DNA from: Acheta domesticus
Lineage: Eukaryota > Arthropoda > Insecta > Orthoptera > Gryllidae
NCBI GenBank assembly: GCA_031308135.1
Contig: JAHLJT010008756.1
Span: 131,376,997-131,440,996 of the forward strand
Length of the DNA: 64,000 nt
Direction: 5' to 3'
The notes beneath the pieces were generated by a model. That model had not been told where the DNA came from and searched no databases. It saw only the letters and a list, made by a program, of their open reading frames with translations. A program made the translations under genes and the position numbers. Shown piece by piece: positions 33,811 through 44,438 of the stretch (position 1 is the stretch's first letter; the number at the start of each line of letters is the position of its first letter).

Positions 33811-34066
33811 GCTCAAGAAGTCTTCCACTCCCTTCACCCCTTCACCGCAGTCACCCACCGCGGTGTCCTTTGCACCGACAGGCGGTCGTATTTCACGTGC
33901 GGCGAGCCAGCGCGTGCGTGTCCTCCTCACTCTCTCTCTCCTGGACCGACGCTCGTAGCAGCCTCCCTCGCACGCTGGCTTCGCGCCTGCGCTTTTGGCC
34001 TCGCTCTCGTTGCAGATGGCTCAACGCCAACAGGTTGCAATGCGCTGCAACTTCAGTGAATTCAGC
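33811..34066. other. Right flank of C-rich island
   Basis: CpG-containing unique sequence with overlapping open frames on both strands and no recognised domain. Confidence 0.3.
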
Positions 34067-34076
34067 CCTAGACGCT

Positions 34077-34421
34077 ACGCGAATGCCGCAGCAGTACCCT
34101 AACAACCGGGCCATAGACCCTGGGCGATCTATCCATTTTTTACTTGTCCTATCCGCACCCCGTACTTGCACACACTTTCAGATACATGCACTACAATACC
34201 ACACTTGCCGGGTGACAAATCGGGGGCTTAGAACTTGTTTCGTTTGGAGCGATGGTGGGAGATACCTGGTTGGGGGAAAACCCCACTAGTCCACTGTCAG
34301 TCGGCGTCGGATATCGCCATTCAGCTGAGATCATTGCCACCACACGCGATAAAACCATCCACTACTCTTATGGGACAAATGACCCTAGAAGTTCACGTGC
34401 CGGGAATCATCAATCAATCGA
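34077..34421 (+). mobile_element. SINE A, 5'-truncated copy
   Basis: Aligns by eye to the reverse complement of the element at 13964-14468: GCGAATGCCG, GCAGTACCCT, CACTACAATACCACAC, GGGACAAATGACC and the ATCATCAATCAATCG tail occur in the same order. The tRNA head is missing. CCTAGACGCT at 34067-34076 and CCTAGACTCT at 34422-34431 look like a 10-base target duplication with one mismatch. This is consistent with truncation during target-primed reverse transcription. Confidence 0.8.
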
Positions 34422-34431
34422 CCTAGACTCT

Positions 34432-34570
34432 GCATGTGGTAGCATTCATTAAGTCTGATAAGTTCACGTTGGGTCGATGAGATATGCAAAATATATTAAA
34501 ACAATGCAATGACTTAAAAAAAGTTTAGTACTTGCTTTCCTCTTTTTCCCCTTTGGAGTAATAATGATAT
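34432..34570. other. AT-rich spacer
   Basis: Nothing recognised between the SINE and the LINE. Confidence 0.4.
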
Positions 34571-34580
34571 TAATAATATA

Positions 34581-36362
34581 ATGCTATGATGCGTTATCAT
34601 ATCCCTTACACATTATTTACAATCTGATTTTAAAAATTGGAAAATTTCCAAAGAAATGGAAACTTACTAGTGTATGTCCAATACTTAAGTCTGGTACTAA
34701 TGTAAAAATTGAAAATTATAGACCTATTTCAATACATTCCTCTCCTGCTAAAGTATTTGAACAAATAATGTATGTTAAAATTTTTAACCATGTTAAATGC
34801 TCCTTATCTGATTACCAACATGGTTTTATTACTGGTAGATCCACTACCACAAATCTTGTAAATTTTGTTCAGTATGTTTCAAGCAATTTAGGCCGTAGAG
34901 TTCAGGTTGATACAATTTACACAGATTTTTCTAAAGCTTTTGACAAGATTAATCACAAAAAACTTTTATCTAAACTTTCTTTTTTCGGATTTTCAAAACA
35001 AATGTTGAACTTAATGAATTCGTATTTAACAAATAGAGAGCAATATGTTAAATTTCATCTACACAAATCGTACCTTTATAAAACTGATTCTGGAGTGCCT
35101 CAAGGTTCAAATCTCGGATCTCTATTATTTCTAATTTATATCAATGATTTGCCTAATGTAATTCAATATTCAAAATGTTTACTTTTTGCTGATGATTTGA
35201 AAATTTATAAATCAATTAAAAATGAAAATGATTCAAACAAATTGCAAGCTGATATTAATAACGTCTACCGATGGAGCGTAGAGAATGATTTGTACTTTAA
35301 TATTAAAAAATGTTGTTTCATTGCTTATACACGAAATAAAGCATATCTAAGAACAAATTACTCAATGAATAATGAATCATTAGAACGTGTATATTTTGTA
35401 AAAGACTTAGGTGTTACTATTCAACATAATTTGACTTACCATAAACACATATTTAATATAACTAATGATGCATTAAAAAATCTTGGCTTTATTATTCGAA
35501 ATTCCAAAAATTTCAATAACACCTCAAGTTTAATACTCCTCTTTAATTGTCTTGTGCGCGCCAGATTGGAATACGCTTCAGTTATTTGGTCTCCTCATTG
35601 CATATCACTAAGTAACCAAATTGAAAAAATTCAAAAACGATTCTCGAGGTATTTATACTACAAAAAGTTCAATCAATCTGCTTATGAAGTTGCTTATACT
35701 ATTTAGTTAAAGAATTCAATCTAACTACTCTTGCCAATAGAAGAGTCTTTGCTGAACAATTGTTCTTATTTAAAATAGTTAATGGTCTATCAGATAGCAG
35801 TGAATTGCTGTCACAATTGTCATTTAATGCACGAGTATCAAATTTAAGAGGACGAGAATTATTATATTTCAATAAACCAAATACAACATCTCACAAATAT
35901 TCACCACTCTTGAGAGTGTCTTCAAATTCAATGAATTCAGTAGAGTGTGGGATTTAGACTTTAGTTTTTCTTTGCTAAAATATAAAAGAAATTAAATAAA
36001 ATATTGAATGATCACTGAATGTGGATTTATTGTGTTAAATATTGCTCGCTATTATGTTCCGATTATTCTCTAGATGCGTTTTCCATTTTTGTATTATTTT
36101 CATTTTTTATACTCATTTCTGTTCCTTTTTTGTAATGGCTGTTTTGAAGATATGTTTCCATTTTTGTTATCTTACTGGTGTGTTATGTTTTATCAATTTT
36201 GCAAAAAGATGTATTCTTGTAATTGGACTTCTGTAATTTAGTTTTGTTATACCATTTGAAACTCTTTTTATTATTGTGTATGTTTTGTATATTTTTCCTA
36301 GTAATGCCTACTGTAATTGGGGCTTTGCCCTGTTGTGGGTATTTAAATAAATAAATAAATAA
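34581..36362 (+). mobile_element. LINE-type non-LTR retrotransposon, 5'-truncated
   Basis: The element holds the C-terminal two-thirds or so of a reverse-transcriptase ORF, a 3' UTR of roughly 370 bases and a TAAATAAATAAATAAT-type tail at about 36338-36362. TAATAATATA at 34571-34580 and 36363-36372 may be the target duplication, although low complexity makes this uncertain. The open frame starts at 34582, right beside the proposed boundary, as expected for 5' truncation. The 3' UTR has a small hairpin-like GGGGCTTTGCCC just before the tail. The endonuclease domain and any ORF1 are absent. The clade is not settled; jockey, CR1 or L2-like groups are possible. Confidence 0.9.
34582..35997 (+). 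pseudogene. LINE reverse transcriptase, truncated and frameshifted
   Basis: The protein would copy the element RNA into DNA at a nicked target. Visible RT blocks in order are GKFPKKWK and NYRPIS in the fingers region, QHGFITGRSTTTN, YTDFSKAFDKINH (motif A), SGVPQGSNLGSLLFLIYIND (motif B), LLFADDLKIY (catalytic motif C, with Asp pair), FNIKKC (D) and VKDLGVTI (E). The main frame runs from 34582 to the stop at 35704-35706; its first ATG is at 34768. The C-terminal part continues in another frame after a shift near 35697 (NRRVFAEQLFLFKIVNG), and a second shift near 35925 leads to FNEFSRVWDLDF and a stop near 35995. The upstream endonuclease is missing. Family identification is secure; the copy is not functional. 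Confidence 0.92.
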
Positions 36363-36372
36363 TAATAATATA

Positions 36373-37036
36373 TAAAAATATTTTATTCCCAACTTGTTTC
36401 ACATAGGTAAAGAGTTCACACATTTCTTTCAAACTACGCACCCGAGCTTCACATCTCGCCATTCGTGGAACAAAATATTACTTCTACAGTGAAATTCTCT
36501 TTGAGCATCAAAAACACGCACGGTATTAGTTACTTTTGTAGTTATTATGACCGGGTGAGCACCTTAAACACGTAAAACTGCGAAATAAGAAAATGAAAAG
36601 TTGGAGGTGGCACCATAAAATGAGAAGTTTGAAGCACGCGACGGTTTCGGAGTAATCAAAGGAGTGGAGGTAATTGTGCGTATGATTAAATTGGTAGGTA
36701 GTTAAGACAAAGCTGGGAGAAGGTATGTGAGGCGGGCTGACTGCTGTAGAGAAGGAAGAGAGTGATGGGAGAAGGAGCCGAGGGTAACGGAGAGTAAAGA
36801 TGTGTGAGCAAACATGGAGACATGCCCAAGACAGTGTAGGGTAGAGATTGAGTAGCGAATGGAAGAAAATGAGGGACAGAGTAGCGAGTGGAAGGAAAAT
36901 ATGTTAAGGTAGGAGTAAAAGGAAGATGTCTTTTACATATAACGCTTCATGAATAGTTAGTATGAAGATGATGCTGTGCGTTTGTACATTCTAGCACTTT
37001 TATATGGAGAGGTAGAAGGAGTGACAGACCTGGAGT
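36373..37036. other. Intergenic DNA
   Basis: No gene recognised. A mildly purine-rich stretch covers 36700-36910. Confidence 0.35.
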
Positions 37037-37273
37037 TATACTTGGGTTTTTATTTCTTGGCGCGTGGGATCTTCTCTTCACGATGAAATATTCTCACGGT
37101 ATTTCGCGTCGTTCTCAGACGTGCCGCCAGGAATCGCATCATCACGACCGCATCGAGCAGCGCTGCCGATCATGCGACTCCCAGCGGCACGATCGAGAAC
37201 GATGCGTAATACCGTGAGATATTACATCGTGAAGACAAGACCCCACGTCCCAAGAAATAAAAACCCAAGTATA
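37037..37273. mobile_element. Foldback element B (related core to element A)
   Basis: The ends are TATACTTGGG and CCCAAGTATA. The arms of about 105 bases pair along their length (TTTTTATTTCTTGG, TCTTCACGATG, TCTCACGGTATT and CGTTCTC on the left recur inverted on the right). The centre reads CGACCGCATCGAGCAGCGCT followed by GCCGATCATGCGACT. The centre of element A reads CGACCGTATGAAACAGTGCT followed by TGCGATCATGTGACT. The outer arms of A and B differ. No coding sequence is present. It is a non-autonomous DNA element of unidentified superfamily. Confidence 0.85.
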
Positions 37274-37495
37274 GTGGTGGGGAAGTTTCGCAGTGCTAGA
37301 GAGCCGTAGATGTGGATGTGTTGACGGATGCATATGAGGAAGTTCATATGGATCGTCACGTGGCCGCGCGTTTGGAAAAGCGATTCTGCGAGAATGGCTC
37401 TGGAATTGGAGGTGGAAGTGAATTTGGAATCCGTAAATGACTGCAATACCATTGGTGAAGGGAAGCACGTGTTTAGGGATTCGAAGCGTAAATTG
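37274..37495. other. Unique spacer
   Basis: Nothing recognised. Confidence 0.35.
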
Positions 37496-37985
37496 AAAGT
37501 CTCTATTTCTCCCTCCCTTCGCCCCCCCTCTCTCTCTCATTGACTCCATCCTCACTCTTATTGTCTCGTCTCCTCTCTCTCATCCTCTCCCTGCTTTCTC
37601 TCTCATTTTCTCCCTCCTCTCATTTCTCCCTCCTCTCTCTCATTCTCTCCCTGCTTTCTCTCTAATTCTCTCCCTCCTTTCTCTCTTGTTCTCCCCTCCT
37701 CTCTCTTATTCTCTCTCTCCCCTCTCCCTCATACTCTCGCTTCCCTCTCTCTCTCATTCTCTCCCTCTCCTCGCTCATTCTCTCTGCCTCTATCAATCTC
37801 TCCCTCCTCTCTCTCATGCTCTCCCTCCTCTTCCTCTCTATCTCTCTCATTCTCTCCCTCACCCAACGTATTCTCCATCTCTCGCATCCTCCCCTCCCTC
37901 ACCCTCTTCTTCTTCCTCCCTCTTCTCCTCCCCGATATCCTCTTCAACCCTTCTATCCTTCACACACTCCTTCACCTTCACCTTT
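37496..37985. repeat. Pyrimidine-rich (TCTCYC)n tract
   Basis: Degenerate CTCTCTCTCATTCTCTCCCT repeats on the plus strand with a period near 25-30 bases in places. It is a polypurine/polypyrimidine tract that could form triplex DNA. Ser/Leu/Pro-rich frames are artefacts. Confidence 0.93.
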
Positions 37986-38945
37986 TTTAAAATTTATGTA
38001 CTTATTGTTGCTGTTTACATAGTTTAGTATTATTACTTCTTCAAATGTATTTTGTTGACTTACAGCTCTTCTTATTCTAACTTGTGCCTTCGCTCTCTTT
38101 CCTCCTCTTCCTCCCCCTGGACATTCCTCTCATAGCGAGCTTGCGCTGGCACTCGCGTGCAGAGCGAAGCGTGGCCGCTCACATACTAATGAGACGGTGA
38201 AAGTTATGCGCGTAAAGGAGATTACTCTGAATTATTGCGTTTAAAAGCCGTGAGGAATGTAGGTGCAATAAGGAATTCTTGCGTGTTGCAGTTTTATCTA
38301 GACACTCATTTTTTCGTTTAATACGAAGGTAGTTCATCGTCCTTTATCGTTTTCAGTTTGGAGTTTTCGTCATAATTTTCTTCTCTGTTCTCTTTCCGAC
38401 AAATTGCTCAACTTCATCAGTGTCACTAGAAATCTTGTTTATCGTTATCTTGAAGAATGTTTCTGATGATTTCTCGAAATTTTCGACATAATCGGTGCTC
38501 ATGTTTTTCAAGAAAACAGAGGTTTCAACTCTGGTCACCTATGTTATATACTACGAAACGCCTCAAACCCAGTTCGGAATATATTCGTTTTACTAGTAAC
38601 TTACGGAAAAATTTTGTACGTTTCTTTTTCTTGGCATAAATTTGAAACTCTTCAAGGAGAAAGTACAAAAGCGCAATTGTGTGAGCAGTAGGTACAGATG
38701 CCATTATTCTTCATTAGAATACTAGTAAGTTATTAAACTTATTACTCTAATGAATAAGAATAGAAAATTATATGTAGCGACAAATCTTCTTCGAAGATTT
38801 CTCTCTGATAACACATTTTCTGGGTGAGCGACTCTATCCAAAAGTTAGAAAAGAGCAAATCGTGAAAATGCAGGCCAATCTCCTGACAAATAAATCACGG
38901 CCCGAAGTCAATGCGAGGTCCCAGGTCGGTTGTACCGAGATCTCA
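37986..38945. other. AT-rich intergenic DNA
   Basis: No gene or repeat recognised on either strand. Confidence 0.35.
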
Positions 38946-39585
38946 CGCTGATTGATCGCTGCACCACCGTCGCGTTGGGAGAGAGGAGAGGAGCGAGGAC
39001 AGGAGAGGAGAGGAGTGAGAAGAGAGGAGCGAGGACTGGAGAGGAGCGAGGAGAGGAGAAGTGCGAGGAGAGGAGTGGAGCGAGGAGAGGAGAGGGGAGC
39101 AGCGAGAAGAGAGGAGAGAGGGGAAGGAATGAGGAGAGGAGCGAGCAGAGGAGAGGAGAGGAGCGAGGAGAGGATCGAGGAGAGGACAGTAGCGAGAGGA
39201 GAGGAGTGAGGAAAGGAGCGAAGACAGCAGAGGAGTGAGCAGAGGAAACGGGAGGAGCGAAAAGAGAGGAGAGAGGATTGGAGAGGAGCGAGGAGAGGAG
39301 AAGTGCGAGGAGAGGAGTGGAGCGAGGAGTAGAGAGGAGCGAAGAGTGGAGAGGAGCAAGGAGTGGAAAGGAGGAAGGAGTGGAGAGGAGCGAGGAGTGG
39401 AAAGGAGTGGAAAGGAGCAAGGAGTGGAAAGGAGCAAGGAATGGAAAGGAGCAAGGAATGGAAAGGAGCAAGGAATGGAAAGGAGCAAAGAGTGGAAAGG
39501 AGCAAGGAGTGGAGAGGAGTGAGGAGTGAGGAGTGGAGAAGGGCGAGGAGCGAGAAGAGGAGAAGAGGAAAAGAGCGAGGGAGGA
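38946..39585. repeat. Purine-rich minisatellite
   Basis: GGAGAGGAGCGAGGA-type blocks on the left change to GGAAAGGAGCAAGGAATGGA (about 15 to 20 base units) between 39360 and 39510. The strand is almost pure purine. Ser/Leu/Pro-rich minus frames (up to 324 codons at 38908-39882) and Glu/Arg-rich plus frames are artefacts. Confidence 0.95.
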
Positions 39586-39819
39586 GAGTGGCGTAATTAG
39601 CCGCGAGCTGCGGGGCACCTCATTACGCGCCACTTTCCACCCCGCGAGCAGCCGCGGGGGAAGGGGCGGGGCGGGGCGGGGCGGGGGCGGCCAGGCGGAA
39701 TGCGGGCGATCCGCCCCCGGGGCGATATGCCGGGCATCCGCAGCCGCCCCCGGGCGCCGCGCGCGCAGGCACGCCGCTCGCCCCGGGCGGGGATCGCACC
39801 GCCGTTCACCGCACGCCCT

Positions 39820-39824
<5 letters not shown>
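39586..39824. promoter_or_regulatory. CpG island with a hairpin at its left border
   Basis: CpG-dense, with GC-boxes near 39662-39690. At the left border GTGGCGTAAT (39588-39597) and ATTACGCGCCAC (39622-39633) are inverted copies apart from one CG insertion, enclosing GCCGCGAGCTGCGGGGC. It may be a promoter or boundary. No transcript was identified. Confidence 0.35.

Positions 39825-39884
<60 letters not shown>
39825..39884. repeat. (AC)n microsatellite
   Basis: A pure AC run of about 60 bases at the right edge of the CpG island. Confidence 0.98.
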
Positions 39885-39886
<2 letters not shown>

Positions 39887-40021
39887 CGCGAGGTCTACCA
39901 CAGTTCTCCACACGACTCCACGTTGCGTTAGGTGTATGAATCTTCTCAAAGCGCACATTGCTGTTCGCGGTAGCAATCATGAAACCACCTGAAAATGTTT
40001 TTCGACTCCGTGGGACATTAA

Positions 40022-40474
40022 CCCTCCTACCATATCTGGGGTCTTTTTGGACCCCATCATCATTAATTTTTTCATATTTGTTGAATATTTGCAGAATAAT
40101 TTTAGTTTACTAGATATGTCTTCGTGCACTAATTATGCAGGTACCAAACCATTTTCACATTTGTCCATATTTTATTAGAGAGTTATTAATTTTTTTGATT
40201 AACTATTATTAATATTTTTTAACCATTATCTATCAACAATGGAGGTTACGTACGGTAGAGGCTATTCTTTTTATGAAATATTTAATTTAAGTAAATTATA
40301 TTTACTATATTGTTGAAAATAACTAATAAAATGTATTCTTATATAAAAAATATTTACACACAGTATATTGCCGTATACATTCGTGTTTACCACTTCCAAT
40401 AGTCAGTAAAGCTTGGGGTCCAAAAAGACCCCAGGTATAATACTTCATTGTAAATTATAGATATGGTACGAGGT
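40022..40474. mobile_element. piggyBac-like MITE 2
   Basis: TTAA at 40018-40021 and 40475-40478 frames a 453-base element. The left end reads CCCTCCTACCATATCT and the right end, reversed, ACCTCGTACCATATCT. Subterminal hairpins GGGGTCTTTTTGGACCCC (from 40038) and GGGGTCCAAAAAGACCCC (from 40414) mirror each other. The interior is AT-rich with no transposase. TTAA targets and CCC ends are piggyBac hallmarks. The shared GGGGTC hairpins link it to the ends near 24.7-25.3 kb. Confidence 0.85.
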
Positions 40475-40478
40475 TTAA

Positions 40479-43180
40479 TCAAAGATGAATATGATTTCAC
40501 GAAAATCCTTCCAGTTGCAGGAATGACGCAGATATACATATAAATTCTCAGCGTGATGTTCCAAGAGTTCTTTAAAGGACTGTTAAGCCAATCGAAATTC
40601 TCGATTAGTACGTACTTGGTCGTGGATCAAATTCGATGAAAACTTGTAACGTTGACTTGCGTATACCAACAGCATCTAGGGAATTTGGCTCCTGAAATGA
40701 AACAATTATGTTGTCGACATGCAATGTGAGAATCTGTTTTCCAACACTAAATATTTAAAGAACGATATTGTGATTGTCCTGGCGCCTGACGTGGCGTTTT
40801 TCCCCTTTTTTTACCGAATCTCCGCACAGTTCACGTCAGCTGGGCATCCACACTTCGCGGCATCCATCCGTGCATCGCATATGTGTGTGTGTGTGTGTGT
40901 GTGTGTGTAATGGAATTCCTTCAAGGAGCTTAGATTATGTGGCCGGCAAATATTGTCAATAATGCACTGATATTTAAATGGATACTAACACGTCTTGAAT
41001 TTTATTTATTATGTCTTGTAGTTCTTTTTGAAGTATATATTATCTTTGGCCAATATCTGAAGACATTTTTTCTTTTCTTCTTATGACATTTTTATTTCAA
41101 AACGTTTTTTACAAGGATAACAACGTTTCTGGATGTTTTTTCATCCCACTTTCAGGTTCTGTAGTAAATTTCAAAAAATGGTTTCAAGTTATTAAATCTT
41201 AATTTCATTAAATTTTCTCAAGATATAAATAAACTTCATTGAATTCTTTTCTGCCAAGATATGTATAAATTTCATTGAAATCTTTTCTATCAAGATTTGA
41301 TTTTTTTTCAATAAATATAATACAATTCTCTTAAAAATGCGAAAATGCCGTCTGCTTCGTTGAGAAGCAATATGACGAGCAGGTGATACTTTGCTCCCAT
41401 TTCAATAACGCAAGCAAACGGCGATTATTTGTGATTTTTGTTTTGGTTTCCTGGAAAGTCTCGCTTGCCCACACAGCCCTATGCCCTGGTAGCCACGCTG
41501 CGAAGTACTGTATTTTAAATGTAAAATGTTACTTGTGTTTTTACTCTCGGCAATTAGGATCGCTGATTTTAAGAGAAATAAAATAATCTCCTAGGCGCGA
41601 TACTGAAAATTCCACGAGCTTAGCCCGAATTTGTGTGGAGAGCTTATATTTAATTAGCGGCTAGGGATGTGTTTACTCTTCTTGATAGAGCAAAGAATTA
41701 CGAAATATCTAGTGACGCGTTGAATTCTCAGCATTGTTTAGGCTATCAGCAACATTGGTATGGATTTTCTAACAGTGTATTCTTTTTTGTTTGGGTTCTT
41801 CCAAGAGAATCTCTCATTTGATTGATAGAATTTTATTGACCATTTAACGGAGCAGAAACTCTCTGGACCTTGAGTAATGCAATATTATGTCGCAGCAAGC
41901 GAATCTTTCTTGAACTTTTTAAAATTACTCTCTTTAAAATTTGTGTGAATATTTTGTTTTTATTTCATATTCCTTAATTTTTTTCTCTAGAACTTTAACT
42001 ATAATTTTAGCAAATACTCTCTACAAGAAGATAAATCCCAAGAAACTTGTCACACAATTTGCAAGTAACCTAACAAGCGCACGAAAATTACTCTCTCTTC
42101 CTTACTTAGAAGAACAGAATCCAAGGTTAATATTTATAATAGTATTTGCTTCTAATAAAGAAACCATGAATAATATTGTAATAAATAATATTACATAAAT
42201 AGATCACTTTAGATTTTATAAACACTGAACGTCTTTCAGAAAGAACTTAAAGAGATTTTCTGTTAATAAACGTAGATTGTACATTTGTTATTTGCCTCCG
42301 TCTGCGTGTGAAAAACAGGAAAAGAAAACGTGATATGCCAAGGAGAATAAATGCGGTCCTGTCAGTGATTTTACGAATGCATTTCATATGTAGATTTTAC
42401 ACGCAAGAAGAAAATTAAGTATTTTAAATGAGTTAGAGGTAATAACGAATTTTGAGGTTTGCTTTCTGTGGATTTTGTTGGGTTTGATTTATTCATATGA
42501 CCCCTACTATTATTTAGCTTCTGTAAGAGACATGTGAAATTAAAACAATTACTTTGAAATACAATTAATAGCAGCATTTACACAATCTCCCTCTAACCTC
42601 GCTAATGAAAGAAGGTAAATTGAAATGATTTAAATAATTAAATCCAACACAAATATTAGAAAGTCAGTTGTATTGAATCAGCTTCAATGGCATTAATCAT
42701 CTCACTTAAAATGTCAAATTTTGAAAAACGGGAACCCAAAATACTTATTTTAATGAAATGTAATTAATGAGTATATTTTCTGATAATTTAAAGTAACGCA
42801 ATTTTCTATAAATACGCACTCTTTTAAATAATTTGTAACAGAGTATAATGTTTTGGCAATTTATTACTAAAATTATATAAGTGAGGTTCAAACAAGATCC
42901 AAGTATTCTCAATGACAATATTTTCCTACGAATTGTCATTTAGTGTTTGAGGACGGAAATTCTGAATGAACACAAATTATCCGGAAGGGACCTGCTACCC
43001 AATTACCATGCCTTGTTTTCGAAACTGAAAATCATTGCTATTTTTACGATATAAATGAGCGGCGAGATACGATAATGCTTGTCACATTTTATGTCTACAA
43101 GGGTCGTATTATTGTTTCCCTTGTCCCATTAAAAATGAATGTCAGTAAAGAAGAGCGGGCAATAAAGTGGGTTATATTGC
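40479..43180. other. AT-rich intergenic DNA
   Basis: No gene recognised. A (TG)n run lies at about 40881-40908. Three degenerate copies of a 36-base unit (AAGATATAAATAAACTTCAT type) lie at about 41205-41300. Short frames elsewhere show no domain. Confidence 0.4.
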
Positions 43181-43980
43181 CCTAAAACGCCTTGAGCCGT
43201 TCCCTTTCCTTTCCGATGTCAATTTTCCCCGTGAATTGCTTTATGCTCCCGCCATCAGCCGTTGGCGCCTCCGAACACGAGCGAACGCAAGCTGCTAGTC
43301 GAAGGAAAGCCCTTCAGCGGAGGGGGAGGAGGAGGAGGAATATAAGTTGGAGGAGGGGGAGGGGAAATAATAGGGAGGTGGAGGGGAACGCGCAGAGGAG
43401 GAACGAAGGATAAAGAAGGGAAGAGAGACAACTGAGGAGTGGAAGGAAAAATAGAGTAGTGGGCGATGAAAATTTGAAGTAGGACGAATGCACGGGGGAC
43501 GAGGAGTTGGAAATGGAGGTAGAGTATGGACGTGGAGAAGGAGCATAAGGTGAAACGGGTAGAGTGAGATTTTCTGATACAAATAGACTGAGTTTCGAAG
43601 AGCCGTTGTTTGCCGACTGATATCTTCACCACTCTCGGTGCCAGAACAACGTCAAATCTCCCGAACGGACTTTGGAGCAAAGACAAGATCATAACAGATT
43701 ATTACACTTTGAAAGTGCATATTTCCTAAGATGTCAGAAATTATTCTGCTTTTGATATTAGCATTACATTTAAGTATTAGTAAATAACTTACTTTTCCTT
43801 CAAATGCACGTCGTCACTTTCCATTGTTTAGTTCCCCCGTCGATGTGTTCTCGTTCAAAGCCTCATCAAGGCAATGAGTCACATCCTCGAGTCCTTTCTA
43901 TTTTTCTTCATTTGCAGCGCAGCTGAATCCCTTCTAATATGCATCGCTAAGTAATCGCTTCCTGCACCGCAGGGAAGACG
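43181..43980. other. Intergenic DNA with a purine-rich tract
   Basis: GGAGGAGGAGGAGG and related purine words at 43318-43450 give a Pro/Ser-rich minus frame of 145 codons that is not called. The remainder is AT-rich with nothing recognised. Confidence 0.4.
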
Positions 43981-44295
43981 AGTCCCCCACCGGCGCTGGG
44001 CCCTTCCCGCATGCCCCTCCACGCCCCCCTCTGCCCTTGCCTCGCCGCCACAACTTCTCCCCCCCCGTCTCTATCTTCGTGTACGTCTCACCGCTGTCCT
44101 AATATCCTGACCATCCGCCGTGCCTCCGTGCCGCCTTACAGCCGTCCCGCCGTGCCGCCGTACTGCAGTGCCGCCGTGCCGCCTTTCCGCTCTCCCGCCG
44201 TCCAGCCGTGCCGCCTTACCGCAGTCCCGTCGTTCCTCAGTGCTGCCGTCCAGCCGTCCTCCCGTGCCGCCGTCCCGCGGACCCATTGTCCGACT
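43981..44295. repeat. Degenerate C-rich repeat preceding the 8-base array
   Basis: CCGCCGTCCCG, CCGCCGTGCCG and CCGCCTTACCG words recur irregularly. They are diverged relatives of the 8-base unit to the right. Confidence 0.8.
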
Positions 44296-44438
44296 CACTG
44301 TCCCGCTGTCCCGCCGTCCCGCCGTCCCGCCGTCCCGCCGTCCCGCCGTCCCGCCGTCCCGCCGTCCCGCCGTCCCGCCGTCCCGCCGTCCCGCCGTCCC
44401 GCCGTCCCGCCGTCCCGCCGTCCCGCCGTCCCGCCGTC
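44296..44438. repeat. 8-base minisatellite (CCCGCCGT)n
   Basis: About 17 near-perfect units. Because 8 is not a multiple of three, all plus frames cycle through the 8-residue peptide RRPAVPPS. This explains the misleading 439-codon frame at 44208-45527. Confidence 0.97.

Noticed and set aside
38908..39882. 324-codon minus-strand open frame
   Set aside because: It is the complement of a purine-rich minisatellite plus a CpG island and an AC microsatellite; the composition fully explains the Ser/Leu/Pro-rich peptide.
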